A DNA stretch of 64,000 nucleotides from Hydrogenovibrio sp. JE_KL2 (lineage in GTDB: Bacteria; Pseudomonadota; Gammaproteobacteria; Thiomicrospirales; Thiomicrospiraceae). The notes under the pieces were generated by a model. It did no database searches, was not told the DNA's origin, and saw only the letters and a list, made by a program, of their open reading frames with translations. Shown here in pieces: positions 1 through 8,399 of this stretch (position 1 is the first letter of the stretch; every line of letters begins with the position of its first letter). The position numbers were made by a program, and so were the translations under genes. Location: NCBI RefSeq assembly GCF_009296185.1, contig NZ_WBJR01000001.1:124001-188000 (forward strand), written 5' to 3'.

Positions 1-17
1 AGATCTGTTTTTTTGAA

Positions 18-923
18 TTATTTTTTTCTTGCCATCAAAAATTCTAGCAAGGCTTTTTGTGCGTGAAGTCGATTTTCGGCTTCATCCCATACAACAGTGC
101 CGGGTGCATCTATGACTTCTGCAGTCACTTCCTCACCTCTGTGTGCAGGTAGGCAGTGCATGAAAAGAGCATCCTTATTCGCACGTTGCATCAGTGCGCT
201 GTTGACTTGGAAGTCTTTGAACGCTTTTTCGCGTTTTTTCTGTTCTTCTTCCTGCCCCATGCTTGCCCAAACGTCTGTTACGACCAAGTCGACGTTCTCT
301 GCGGCTTCCATTGGGTCGCGGAAGATTTCTACACGATCGGCATGAGCCAGAACCAATTCTGCATTAGGGTCGTAGCCCTCAGGTGCAGCAATACGTAGTT
401 TGAAATTATATTGAGCGGCAGCGTTGATGTAGGAATGACACATGTTGTTGCCATCACCAACCCACAGCACAGTTTTGCCTTTAATGGCACCTCGGTGCTC
501 GTAGTAGGTTTGCATGTCAGCCAAAAGTTGGCAAGGATGGAAATCATCTGTTAATGCATTGATTACTGGAACAGAAGAGTGTTCTGCAAAGGTTTCAACG
601 ATGTCATGTCCGAAAGTACGGATCATAATGCCATCCGCCATGCTGGAAATGACTTTTGCGCTGTCTTCAATCGGTTCGCCACGACCAAGTTGCGTTGCTT
701 CTGGCGACATGAATAGGGCGTGTCCACCAAGTTGGGTCATGCCGATTTCGAATGAGAGGCGCGTACGCGTCGAAGATTTTTCGAAAATCATCGCCAGCGT
801 TTGGTTTTTTAAAGGTTCGTAGATTTCACCGGCTTTTTGCATGGCTTTCAGTTCGGTTGCGCGAACCAAAAGCGATTGCAGCTCGTCCGTGGTGAAGTCT
901 TTTAATGTTAAAAAATGTCTCAT
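18..923 (-). CDS. argF: Ornithine carbamoyltransferase
   Basis: Cytosolic enzyme joining carbamoyl phosphate to ornithine to give citrulline in arginine synthesis. The 301-residue protein has the usual family length. It carries the carbamoyl-phosphate motif STRTR near residues 51-55 and the ornithine-binding HCLPAHRG near residue 256. The ATG start is in the expected place for the family (MRHFLTL). It lies 24 bases downstream of argD on the same strand, so the two probably form an operon. Only 17 bases of downstream sequence are in the window, so its terminator cannot be judged. Identification is secure; the operon is inferred from spacing. Confidence 0.97.
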   Translation of the reverse strand: MRHFLTLKDFTTDELQSLLVRATELKAMQKAGEIYEPLKNQTLAMIFEKSSTRTRLSFEIGMTQLGGHALFMSPEATQLGRGEPIEDSAKVISSMADGIMIRTFGHDIVETFAEHSSVPVINALTDDFHPCQLLADMQTYYEHRGAIKGKTVLWVGDGNNMCHSYINAAAQYNFKLRIAAPEGYDPNAELVLAHADRVEIFRDPMEAAENVDLVVTDVWASMGQEEEQKKREKAFKDFQVNSALMQRANKDALFMHCLPAHRGEEVTAEVIDAPGTVVWDEAENRLHAQKALLEFLMARKK

Positions 924-947
924 AATCTTAATCGGTTAGTTTAATTT

Positions 948-2141
948 TTATTGGGCCTGGTGGTTTTTTACCAAATCGACCACTTTTTCAATCATTTCAT
1001 CAATTTGTTGGTTCTGGATCACAAAAGGCGGTAGCAGACGAATGGTGTCGCCATGCGTTACATTGATGAGTAGGTTTTGTTCTAAAGCCTGTTGTACCAA
1101 ATTACCGCATGGGCGGTTGAGTTGAATACCAATCATGAAGCCTTTGCCGCGAACGTTGACAACGTGAGCAACATCTTTCAGCGCTTCTTTAAAGCGTTCG
1201 ACAATCATTTTTCCTTTGGAGTCCACATGTTCGATAAAGTTGTGCGTTTCCATGATGTGCAGGGTGGCAAGTCCTGTCGCACAGGCAAGCGGGTTGCCTC
1301 CGAAAGTGGTGCCGTGGTTACCAGGTACCAGTACTTCGGCAGCTTTACCTTTCGCTAAACAAGCACCAATCGGCACGCCGTTTCCGAGTGCTTTGGCAAG
1401 GGTCATGACATCTGGAACAATGCCATCGTGCTGGTGGGCAAACCATTTTCCGGTTCTACCGATACCAGTTTGAATTTCATCTAGCATCAATAGCCAATCG
1501 TTTTGTTCGCAAAGTGTTTTTAAAGCTTTCAGATAACCGTCTTTTGGAACGTGCACACCGCCTTCGCCTTGAACCGGTTCCACCAGAATCGCGACAATAT
1601 CAGGATCATTGCTAAGGGCTTTAACAGCATCAATATTGTCATAAGGTACACGGACGAATCCTTCCACAAGTGGGTAAAAGCCGTCTTGAACCTTTTCGTT
1701 TCCGGTTGCAGAAAGGGTAGCAAGGGTTCTGCCATGGAAACTGTTTTCCATAACAATCACCTTTGCGCGATCAATGCCTTTTTGGTGCCCGAACTTACGG
1801 GCGATTTTTAATGCCGCTTCGTTGGCTTCCGCACCTGAGTTGCTGAAGAAAACACGATCCATGTTGGATAGGGTAATCAGCTTTTCTGCTAGCTGCATCT
1901 GCTTTTCAACTTGATACAGATTGGAGGTGTGAATCAATTGGCTGGCTTGATTGCAAATGGCTTCGGCAATCGCAGGGTGTGCGTGCCCAAGGCTACACAC
2001 GGCAATACCGCTAACGGCATCAAGGTATTCTTTGTTATGGTTGTCTTTGAGCACGGCACCTGAGCCGGACACAAACATAACAGGTAGTCGAGCGTAGGTG
2101 TTCATAATCGGTTCAGAAGGCGTTGTCATACTCGGTTTCAA
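948..2141 (-). CDS. argD: Acetylornithine aminotransferase
   Basis: PLP enzyme that makes N-acetylornithine from the semialdehyde; family members often also act in lysine synthesis as succinyl-DAP aminotransferase. Class III aminotransferase features are clear: the SNSGAEANEAALK segment, LDEIQTGIGRTG, and the PLP lysine in LAKALGNGVPIGA. Length (397 residues) is normal. The start is uncertain. The TTG at 2141 has an AGAG-type ribosome site close upstream; in-frame ATGs at 2129 and 2105 have none. It is first gene of argD-argF. The leader contains a strong terminator-like hairpin (2207-2237), suggesting premature termination as control. Confidence 0.95.
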   Translation of the reverse strand: MKPSMTTPSEPIMNTYARLPVMFVSGSGAVLKDNHNKEYLDAVSGIAVCSLGHAHPAIAEAICNQASQLIHTSNLYQVEKQMQLAEKLITLSNMDRVFFSNSGAEANEAALKIARKFGHQKGIDRAKVIVMENSFHGRTLATLSATGNEKVQDGFYPLVEGFVRVPYDNIDAVKALSNDPDIVAILVEPVQGEGGVHVPKDGYLKALKTLCEQNDWLLMLDEIQTGIGRTGKWFAHQHDGIVPDVMTLAKALGNGVPIGACLAKGKAAEVLVPGNHGTTFGGNPLACATGLATLHIMETHNFIEHVDSKGKMIVERFKEALKDVAHVVNVRGKGFMIGIQLNRPCGNLVQQALEQNLLINVTHGDTIRLLPPFVIQNQQIDEMIEKVVDLVKNHQAQ

Positions 2142-2200
2142 TGTCTCTTTAATTTTTTAAGGTACGTTTGAATTGCTTTGTTTTGTTGCTGTGCCATAAA

Positions 2201-2237
2201 ACAAAAAAGCAATCGCAAGACGGGCTTGGGATTGCTT
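2201..2237 (-). terminator. Intrinsic terminator in the argD leader (attenuator or sRNA end)
   Basis: Read on the minus strand, AAGCAATC pairs with GATTGCTT. Inside these, after one C-C mismatch, CAAG pairs with CTTG around a CCCGT loop. The hairpin is followed directly by six T. It lies about 65 bases before the argD start and downstream of a plausible minus-strand promoter (2281-2308), so it would stop transcripts before argD. No gene upstream needs a terminator here, because ilvE runs the other way. Attenuator or end of a short RNA; the sequence alone does not decide. Confidence 0.65.
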
Positions 2238-2280
2238 TCTTCATGAAAGTGGCATTTTTTGATTAGGAATCAAAGTAATG

Positions 2281-2308
2281 ATTTTAGCGATAAAAAAATG
2301 AATTTCAA
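2281..2308 (-). promoter_or_regulatory. Putative sigma-70 promoter for argD-argF leader
   Basis: On the minus strand TTGAAA (2308-2303) and TAAAAT (2286-2281) are separated by 16 bases. Transcription would start near 2274 and reach the leader terminator after about 40-70 bases. Prediction from motif match only. Confidence 0.4.
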
Positions 2309-2379
2309 GCAAAAACGCGGTTATTTAGTTGTTATTTAGTCAGTGATTTGTCATCTTTTCATTTTATAAAACGCGACGA

Positions 2380-2408
2380 TTGGGATAAAATGATACGTTT
2401 AAGATAAT
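2380..2408 (+). promoter_or_regulatory. Putative sigma-70 promoter of ilvE
   Basis: TTGGGA (2380-2385), 17-base spacer, GATAAT (2403-2408). The ilvE ATG lies 31 bases further on with an AAGGA ribosome site at 2428-2432, so the leader would be short. The rest of 2142-2439 holds only the argD leader signals and no gene that I can support. Confidence 0.5.
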
Positions 2409-2439
2409 AATTAAATCATAATTAACGAAGGATATTGCA

Positions 2440-3366
2440 ATGCGTACAATGAGTGACCGTGATGGCCTGATTTGGTTTGATGGTGAAATGGTGGACTGGC
2501 GTGAAGCCAAGACTCATGTGTTAACCCACACATTACACTACGGAATGGGTGTTTTTGAGGGGGTGCGTGCGTATGAAGCAGAGCAAGGAACTTCTATTTT
2601 CCGCCTAGAGGCGCATACAGACCGTTTGTTCAACTCGGCAAAAATTATGAACATGCCGATGCCTTTTTCAAAAGAAGAGATCAACGAAGCGCAACGTGCA
2701 GCGGTTCGCGAAAACGACTTAAAATCTGCCTACATTCGCCCGATGGTTTTTTACGGATCAGAAGGAATGGGTTTGCGTGCAGATAACCTGAAAACGCACA
2801 TTATTGTTGCCGCATGGGAATGGGGCGCTTATATGGGTGAGGAGAACTTACAGCGCGGTATTAAAATCGCGACTTCTTCTTTCACGCGTCACCATGTTAA
2901 CGTCACTATGACCAAAGCGAAATCAAACGGTGCCTACATGAACTCAATGTTGGCGTTGCAAGAAGCCATTAGCCACGGTTGTGATGAGGCGTTGTTGTTG
3001 GATACAGAAGGTTATGTATCAGAAGGTTCTGGTGAGAACTTCTTTATGGTGAAAGACGGTGTGCTTTACACGCCTGAGTTGACAGCTGCTTTGGATGGTA
3101 TTACTCGTAAATCGATCATTCAAATGGCGAAAGAAGAAGGGTTTGAAGTTCGCGAAAAACGTATTACTCGTGATGAAGTTTATATCGCTGACGAAGCTTT
3201 CTTTACGGGTACTGCGGCTGAAGTTACGCCGATTCGTGAGTTGGATAACCGTCAAATCGGTTCAGGTTCTAGAGGGCCGGTAACTGAGTTGCTACAAACG
3301 AAATATTTTGATGTTGTGCATGGCCGTTCAGCCAAGCATATGGATTGGTTGACGCCAGTCGCTTAA
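2440..3366 (+). CDS. ilvE: Branched-chain amino acid aminotransferase
   Basis: PLP transaminase for the last step of valine, leucine and isoleucine synthesis (fold type IV). The N-terminal block LTHTLHYGMGVFEGVRAYE is typical of the family, as is the region around the PLP lysine (TMTKAKSNGAYMNSMLALQEA in outline) and the acidic SEGSGENFF segment. It has 308 residues, a normal length. The ATG at 2440 has AAGGA seven bases upstream; a second ATG three codons later (MSDRDG) is possible. A zinc-ribbon gene follows 24 bases downstream and is probably cotranscribed. Confidence 0.95.
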   Translation: MRTMSDRDGLIWFDGEMVDWREAKTHVLTHTLHYGMGVFEGVRAYEAEQGTSIFRLEAHTDRLFNSAKIMNMPMPFSKEEINEAQRAAVRENDLKSAYIRPMVFYGSEGMGLRADNLKTHIIVAAWEWGAYMGEENLQRGIKIATSSFTRHHVNVTMTKAKSNGAYMNSMLALQEAISHGCDEALLLDTEGYVSEGSGENFFMVKDGVLYTPELTAALDGITRKSIIQMAKEEGFEVREKRITRDEVYIADEAFFTGTAAEVTPIRELDNRQIGSGSRGPVTELLQTKYFDVVHGRSAKHMDWLTPVA

Positions 3367-3390
3367 GATTTACGTTTTAAGAGAGAAGAT

Positions 3391-3582
3391 ATGTCGAATC
3401 AAACTGTTGTAAAAATCACCTATGACGATGTTCCTTTAACTTGTCCGATGAAAGGGCAGGAGCAATGGAACTCTCACCCGAAAGTGATGTTGCCGATTGA
3501 AGAAACTGGTAAATCAAAATGCCCGTATTGCGGGACCGAGTATGTGCTGGAAGGCTGGGATCCAAGTCATAGTTCTCATTAA
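3391..3582 (+). CDS. Small zinc-ribbon (CHCC type) protein
   Basis: A 63-residue protein with a potential zinc site: Cys in LTCPM (about 18), His in SHPKV, and the pair CPYCGTEYVLEG near the C terminus. This matches the short CHCC zinc-finger family related to the C-terminal part of mitochondrial complex I subunit NDUFS6. In proteobacteria its function is not established. The GAGAGAAG ribosome site precedes ATG. It follows ilvE closely, as this family commonly does in gammaproteobacteria. A copy of the 19-bp repeat begins nine bases after its stop codon. Confidence 0.85.
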   Translation: MSNQTVVKITYDDVPLTCPMKGQEQWNSHPKVMLPIEETGKSKCPYCGTEYVLEGWDPSHSSH

Positions 3583-3590
3583 TGGTATGC

Positions 3591-3609
3591 CCCCAACCTG
3601 GTAGATTTT
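3591..3609 (-). repeat. 19-bp dispersed motif, copy 1
   Basis: CCCCAACCTGGTAGATTTT, the complement of AAAATCTACCAGGTTGGGG. Full match to the consensus. Intergenic, between the zinc-ribbon gene and the terminator that follows it. Confidence 0.9.
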
Positions 3610-3623
3610 GCTGGGTATGAGTG

Positions 3624-3666
3624 AAAAAAAAGCCCCGAAGTTGGAAACAATTTCGGGGCTTTTTTA
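3624..3666. terminator. Bidirectional intrinsic terminator
   Basis: AGCCCCGAA (3631-3639) pairs with TTCGGGGCT (3652-3660). After a G-T pair, TTG pairs with CAA around a GAAA loop. A-runs on the left and T-runs on the right let it serve both the ilvE pair and the convergent SbmA-type gene. Confidence 0.9.
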
Positions 3667-3686
3667 TTGGGTTAATGATTGTTCAT

Positions 3687-4694
3687 TTAAACAGAGTAAT
3701 CTTTTGGTGTGATCACCAAGTTAGGGTGGTTCGGTTCGATACCATGTATCAGGTGTTTTTCAAACTCGTTCAAACGTTTCACTACAGAGATGAATTTGGT
3801 GATGTCGGTCCATCGGTCAATTAAGTATGAGAAGCTGTCATTGACTTTTCCAAAGGCATTCCCTGTTTGAGTGACAATCCCCAGTGAAATCACGCCGGTA
3901 AAGAGTGACGGTGCCATTAGAAGGTAAGGCAGGATAATCATCACTTGGCTATAAAGTGTACTCCAGAGTGTGAAGTAGGAGTAGTGGTTGAACATACGGA
4001 AATAGTTGGTTCTGAGTCCGGTGAAGAGTTCTGTCAAAGAAGGAATGTTGGCGAAGGCCTTGTCATCTTCAGAATAGACAAGCTGTTTCCGGTAGGCAGC
4101 TTCAACGCGCTGGTTGTTATATTCCAAACCGGGAAGCTTAATGCCCACGAAGTAGGAAATCAGTATTCCACCAATGGAGGTGATTAGAGCAATCCATACC
4201 AGTGACCCTTCTATGTGGTCTAAGTAAGGTAGGGTGACTTTACTGGAGAGTGTCCAAAGGATTGGAATGAAGGCGATTAACGTTAGGGTCGCTCGAAACA
4301 TACCAAGCCCTAAACTTTCTAAGCTTTTTGCAAAGTCATAAGTGTCTTGCTGAATACGCTGTGAAGCCCCCTCTATGGTATGAGGTGAGTTTTCCCAGTG
4401 AGGCAGGTAGTGAAAGGTAATTGCTTGACGCCAGCGGAAAGAAAAATGCTGTGCAAAATAAAAGGCGAACATAGCAATGAAAATATAAGGGATGGCGATG
4501 TAGGTGAACTCAATCATGCTGTGCCAAAAAGCTTGTATGTCATTGGCTTTTTGCAGGATGTCGTAAAATTTTCCATACCAGGAGTTTAGTAATACAGTGA
4601 GGTAGACTTGAAGCCAAGTCACCGCAATTAATAGGAAGATTCCTCCCCACGCCCACAAAGCCCATTCTTTTCGCCAGAAAAAACTTTTTAACAT
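3687..4694 (-). CDS. SbmA/BacA-type inner-membrane transporter
   Basis: Polytopic membrane protein of the SbmA/BacA family, which imports peptides and some peptide-like antibiotics by proton motive force. Recognised from overall resemblance: the LQVYLTVLLNSWYGKFYDILQ segment, the FRWRQAI/LPHWE region, the conserved NPRIEGASQRIQQDT-like stretch (here SPHTIEGASQRIQQDTYDF in part) and the helical core. At 335 residues it is shorter than E. coli SbmA (about 406), mainly at the ends. No ATP-binding domain is present, unlike the ABCD-type relatives. AAGGA lies six bases before ATG. Single gene, with terminators on both sides. Substrate unknown. Confidence 0.8.
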   Translation of the reverse strand: MLKSFFWRKEWALWAWGGIFLLIAVTWLQVYLTVLLNSWYGKFYDILQKANDIQAFWHSMIEFTYIAIPYIFIAMFAFYFAQHFSFRWRQAITFHYLPHWENSPHTIEGASQRIQQDTYDFAKSLESLGLGMFRATLTLIAFIPILWTLSSKVTLPYLDHIEGSLVWIALITSIGGILISYFVGIKLPGLEYNNQRVEAAYRKQLVYSEDDKAFANIPSLTELFTGLRTNYFRMFNHYSYFTLWSTLYSQVMIILPYLLMAPSLFTGVISLGIVTQTGNAFGKVNDSFSYLIDRWTDITKFISVVKRLNEFEKHLIHGIEPNHPNLVITPKDYSV

Positions 4695-4819
4695 TGATTG
4701 TCCTTGTCTATTTTTGCTTTGTCGCCCAGTTTAGTGGATATTTCAGTGCGGCAGAAGCTTTGTTGCTGTATTTTCATAATGCATTCAGCGTTTTTAAAAC
4801 TTTGCTTGAATTTCAGGTA

Positions 4820-4848
4820 TAAAAAAACCCGCGCGAAGCGGGTTTTTT
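4820..4848 (-). terminator. Terminator of glnA
   Basis: CCCGC (4828-4832) pairs with GCGGG (4838-4842) around a five-base loop, flanked by A- and T-runs that lengthen the stem. It lies 17 bases past the glnA stop and could also act for the opposite strand. Confidence 0.85.
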
Positions 4849-4864
4849 AGCAGTCGAATATCGA

Positions 4865-6271
4865 TTAACTTGAATAGTACATGTCGAATTCGATTGGGTG
4901 AGTTGTTGCACGGAAGCGAGTAACTTCTTCCATTTTCAATGCGATGTAAGAATCGATTGCTGCATCAGTGAATACCCCACCTGCTTTCAGGAAGTCGCGG
5001 TCTTTATCCAACTCAGCCAAAGCTTCGTCTAGAGACGCACAAACTGTTTTGTAAGTTGCTTCTTCTTCTGGAGGAAGATCATATAGATCTTTCTCAGCTG
5101 GTTCGCCTGGGTCAATCTTGTTAAGAATACCGTCTAGACCAGCCATCATAGAAGCTGCGAACGCCAAGTATGGGTTTGCAGTAGGATCTGGGAAACGTAG
5201 CTCAACACGACGTGAACGCTCAGAAGGTGCGTATGGGATACGGATAGAAGCAGAACGGTTTTTACCAGAGTAAGCCAATAGGATTGGCGCTTCGAAACCA
5301 GGAACCAAACGCTTGTAAGAGTTTGTACCAGGGTTAGTGAAAGCGTTCAATGCGCGAGCATGCTTCATCAAACCACCAATGTACCAGATCGCTTCTTGAG
5401 AAAGACCTGAGTAAACGTCACCAGCAAAGATGTTTTTACCATCTTTAGACAAAGACATGTTGATGTGCATACCAGAACCGTTATCACCAACGATTGGTTT
5501 AGGCATAAAAGTCGCTGTTTTACCCAAAGCTTGGCAAGTATTGTGTACTGCGTATTTCAAAATTTGAACTTCATCAGCTTTTGCTGTCAAAGTGTTACCA
5601 GCAACTGCTAGCTCACATTGACCACCGTTTGCTACTTCATGGTGGTGAGCTTCAAGCTTAAGACCCATGGCTTCAGCCATTGCGCAGATGTCAGCACGGA
5701 CTTCGTGAAGTTGGTCAACTGGAGGAACTGGGAAGTAACCACCTTTAACTTTAGGACGGTGACCCATGTTACCGCCTTCATAAACTTTTTCTGTGTTCCA
5801 AGCGGCTTCGTTACCATCGATTTTAACGAAACTACCTGACATGTCCGCACCCCAGCGAACATCGTCGAAAATAAAGAATTCTGGTTCTGGGCCAAAGAAC
5901 GCAGCATCAGCAACGCCAGTTGATTTAAGGTAAGCTTCCGCTTTTTTAGCGATACCACGAGGATCTTTTTCGTAAGATTCCATGGTTGCAGGTTCAACGA
6001 TCATACAACGGATGATAAGTGTTGGATCGTTAGTGAACGGATCAATGAAGAAACCGTCTGTTTGCGGCATCAATAGCATGTCAGAATCGTTAATGCCTTT
6101 CCACCCCTGGATGGAAGAACCGTCAAATGTTTCACCATCGGCAAAAAAGTCTTCGTCAACTTTCGATGCTGGAATCGTAACGTGTTGCTCTTTACCATGG
6201 GTGTCAGTGAATCGAAGATCAACCCACTTAACGTCGTTGTCTTTCATTAGATCAAAGATTTCTTGTGACAT
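4865..6271 (-). CDS. glnA: Glutamine synthetase, type I
   Basis: ATP-dependent ligase making glutamine from glutamate and ammonia; forms a dodecamer. The 468-residue length, the signature FDGSSIQGW near residue 50, [13 protein letters not shown] and the [14 protein letters not shown] region identify GSI-beta. The tyrosine in [10 protein letters not shown] (about 397) is the family adenylylation site, so activity is probably controlled by GlnE. AAGGA precedes the ATG. It stands alone, without glnL-glnG in the window. Upstream are a sigma-54 promoter and an NtrC-type site, so expression should rise under nitrogen limitation. Confidence 0.98.
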   Translation of the reverse strand: MSQEIFDLMKDNDVKWVDLRFTDTHGKEQHVTIPASKVDEDFFADGETFDGSSIQGWKGINDSDMLLMPQTDGFFIDPFTNDPTLIIRCMIVEPATMESYEKDPRGIAKKAEAYLKSTGVADAAFFGPEPEFFIFDDVRWGADMSGSFVKIDGNEAAWNTEKVYEGGNMGHRPKVKGGYFPVPPVDQLHEVRADICAMAEAMGLKLEAHHHEVANGGQCELAVAGNTLTAKADEVQILKYAVHNTCQALGKTATFMPKPIVGDNGSGMHINMSLSKDGKNIFAGDVYSGLSQEAIWYIGGLMKHARALNAFTNPGTNSYKRLVPGFEAPILLAYSGKNRSASIRIPYAPSERSRRVELRFPDPTANPYLAFAASMMAGLDGILNKIDPGEPAEKDLYDLPPEEEATYKTVCASLDEALAELDKDRDFLKAGGVFTDAAIDSYIALKMEEVTRFRATTHPIEFDMYYSS

Positions 6272-6301
6272 GCTGTGTCCTTATCGTTGTGTTAAGAGCG
6301 C

Positions 6302-6319
6302 AAAAACAGCGCTGTTTTT
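6302..6319. promoter_or_regulatory. Perfect 18-bp palindrome in glnA leader
   Basis: AAAAACAGCGCTGTTTTT is a perfect dyad between the predicted sigma-54 start point (near 6332) and the glnA ATG, so it would lie in the mRNA leader. Operator, RNA stem or chance; no regulator is assigned. Confidence 0.5.
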
Positions 6320-6343
6320 ATAGATTTAAACAGGCAAGATGAT

Positions 6344-6359
6344 AGCTTGAACCGTGCCA
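6344..6359 (-). promoter_or_regulatory. Sigma-54 promoter of glnA
   Basis: Minus strand TGGCACGGTTCAAGCT: the -24 GG and -12 GC are exactly 10 bases apart, and TGGCACG is a full match to the upstream consensus. The two bases before GC are AA rather than TT. The predicted start lies about 60 bases before the glnA ATG. Confidence 0.75.
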
Positions 6360-6455
6360 AAATTCCAATTATTTTTTTGAATAACATAACTGTATGAAAT
6401 GTAAGAAAAAAGATCTTTTTGGATGATATGGGCTGATAATGAAAATAGCTTATTT

Positions 6456-6472
6456 TGCATCAAAATAGTGCA
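6456..6472. promoter_or_regulatory. NtrC-type activator site for glnA
   Basis: TGCATCAAAATAGTGCA is a 17-bp near palindrome matching the NtrC consensus TGCAYYA-N3-TRRTGCA. It lies about 100 bases upstream of the sigma-54 promoter, a normal enhancer distance. Confidence 0.75.
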
Positions 6473-6936
6473 AATGTTTTTCTTTTTTGGGGCGTAATAA
6501 AACTGTCAAGTTTACCCTGAAAGTTTAACCTACTTGTCATTTCCGTAAGCTATATTTCTTGGCATAACTCATTGGTTAAGAGTTTCGCATTTTTTCTTAC
6601 ATTTTGTGCGAGTGGATTTCAAGTGAATGTGTTGATTCACATTTTAGAAATCATTGCTTTTTTGCTACCGAATCAAGTCAATTCGGACAGGAATCTATTT
6701 AGAGCAAAGAAGTTTTATTTGAAAAATACGGAACCTAAGTTTACATTACTTCGATAAGACCTGCTTTGTGCATAAAGAAAAAGCTATATGTGCACTACAT
6801 AGCCTGTCAGAACAGGATGTAAAGCCAGGGTGCTAATTCAAGTTTTGGAGTAGGTGCAAATTTCAAGCGATATTGCTTTTGTTTGCGGATGTTCTGGATA
6901 GGCAGGCAGGTTTTAGAATTTTAAGAGGAAAGGTAG
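6473..6936. other. Long leader region before phoU, no gene supported
   Basis: About 460 bases without a convincing coding region; a 61-codon frame at 6572-6757 has no ribosome site. A weak Pho-box-like pair (GCGTAAT and CTGTCAA, 11 bases apart, 6492-6513) might drive phoU from far upstream, but the match is poor. A small dyad CCTGT-N4-ACAGG lies near 6804-6817. Confidence 0.4.
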
Positions 6937-7677
6937 ATGGACAAAAGAGAATTTACATCACACATTTCAGGCGAGTTGAATCGCAACCTAGAAGATTTGT
7001 TTAACCATATCTTAGAAATGGGTGGTTTGGTCGAGAGCCAGTTTGAAGGGGCGATGATGGCTTTGACCGAAAGCAATGTTAATCGTGCACAAGAAGTTAT
7101 TTTGTTGGACAGAGCAGTCAATAATGCAGAAATGGTGATTGATAAGCTTTGTGCAAAAGTCTTGGCAAGACAGCATCCTACAGCGTCGGACTTAAGGCTG
7201 ATTATTGCAACGATTCGCATCGCGATTGATTTGGAACGTATCGGTGATGAAATCGTTAAAATTGCCAAAATGGTGCTGACATTTGCAAATGAGCAGGTTG
7301 ATAATTGCGCAGTGTTGCCGGGCTATATGCCGTTGATTGATATATCTAACCGCTCTATCAATATGTTGCATGATGCGCTGGACGGTTTTGCGCGCGTTAC
7401 AACTGAAGCTTCTATGAGGTTGGTTCAAGAAGAAGAAAGCGTCGATAAAATCTACAAAGATGCGTACAAAGATGTTATTGAAGGATTCAAAACATCACCT
7501 GAACACGCGGCGTGCCTTGCAGAAATTCTAATTACGCTTCGTGCTGTAGAGCGTATTTCTGATCATGCACGTAACATCGGTGAAAGTATTATTTACTTGA
7601 TTAAAGGTAAAGACGTGAGAGAATTGGATAAAGCAAGCCTATTTGCCTTTATCAATTCATTTGATCACGAGGGTTAA
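6937..7677 (+). CDS. phoU: Phosphate signalling regulator PhoU
   Basis: All-helical cytosolic protein of two PhoU repeats that restrains PhoR when phosphate is plentiful. The 246-residue length is normal. The repeated metal-binding pattern appears as DLERIGDEIVKIAK (about 88-101) and VERISDHARNIGES (about 206-219). GAGGAAAGGT precedes the ATG. phoB begins six bases after its stop and phoR follows, making a phoU-phoB-phoR operon. No pstSCAB genes are nearby; the low-affinity-type PiT transporter is the convergent neighbour. Confidence 0.96.
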   Translation: MDKREFTSHISGELNRNLEDLFNHILEMGGLVESQFEGAMMALTESNVNRAQEVILLDRAVNNAEMVIDKLCAKVLARQHPTASDLRLIIATIRIAIDLERIGDEIVKIAKMVLTFANEQVDNCAVLPGYMPLIDISNRSINMLHDALDGFARVTTEASMRLVQEEESVDKIYKDAYKDVIEGFKTSPEHAACLAEILITLRAVERISDHARNIGESIIYLIKGKDVRELDKASLFAFINSFDHEG

Positions 7678-7683
7678 GACAAG

Positions 7684-8379
7684 ATGTCAGATCGCCATAC
7701 GGTGTTGGTTGTTGAGGATGAAGCCGCAATCCGAGATATGCTGAACTTCACTTTATCAGCAGCCGATTTTAGCGTTATAGAAGCGCCGAATGCCGAACAA
7801 GGTTGGAACTTACTTTTAGAACACAAGCCTGATTGCATTATTCTAGACTGGATGCTTCCTGGTACATCAGGTGTTTCTTTAGCGCAAAGAATTCGTCAGC
7901 ATGATCAAGTCGGTCATACTCCGATATTGATGTTGACGGCAAAAGGTGAAGAAAACGATCAAGTAAAAGGCTTTGAAGCCGGGGCGGATGACTACGTCGT
8001 TAAGCCTTTTTCGCCGCGTGCGTTGGTGGCAAGATGTCATGCATTGCTTAGACGTCATATGCCCGATAAGCATTCTTCCGAAATTATTAAAGCAGGCACA
8101 CTTCAGTTGGATTTAAGCAGTTATCGCTTCACGGTTGATGGTGAAGAGGTGAAGCTTGGTCCTACTGAATTTAAGTTGATGCACTTTTTTATGACACATT
8201 CGAATCGTGTCTATACTCGTTCCCAATTATTGGATCATGTCTGGGGTGAAAGCATTATCGTTGAAGAAAGAACGGTGGATGTTCACATTAGACGCCTTAG
8301 AAAAATCTTAGAGCCTGTTGGTGCTGCTAACGTTATCCAAACCGTTAGGGGTGCAGGTTATCGTTTTTCTACCGAATAA
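7684..8379 (+). CDS. phoB: Phosphate response regulator PhoB
   Basis: DNA-binding response regulator (231 residues) for the Pho regulon. The receiver domain shows the acidic pair E11-D12, the phospho-acceptor D55 in LDWMLPG, and K107 in VVKPF. The C-terminal OmpR-type winged helix contains the typical GPTEFKLMHFFM, LLDHVWG, RTVDVHIRRLRK and TVRGAGYRF blocks. It lies between phoU and phoR. Two Pho-box-like sites about 3 kb downstream (11346-11428) are its likely local targets. Confidence 0.96.
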   Translation: MSDRHTVLVVEDEAAIRDMLNFTLSAADFSVIEAPNAEQGWNLLLEHKPDCIILDWMLPGTSGVSLAQRIRQHDQVGHTPILMLTAKGEENDQVKGFEAGADDYVVKPFSPRALVARCHALLRRHMPDKHSSEIIKAGTLQLDLSSYRFTVDGEEVKLGPTEFKLMHFFMTHSNRVYTRSQLLDHVWGESIIVEERTVDVHIRRLRKILEPVGAANVIQTVRGAGYRFSTE

Positions 8380-8399
8380 TCGCAAGTAGGTTTATCGCA

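Noticed and set aside
2149-2244. 31-codon leader frame ahead of argD
   Set aside because: No ribosome site and just one Arg codon, so it does not work as an arginine leader peptide; kept only as a note.
6572-6757. 61-codon frame upstream of phoU
   Set aside because: No ribosome site, phenylalanine-rich AT-driven composition, no recognisable pattern; treated as chance.
6968-6990. Possible further 19-bp motif copy at the start of phoU
   Set aside because: Only about 14 of 19 positions match; roughly one such match is expected by chance in this window.
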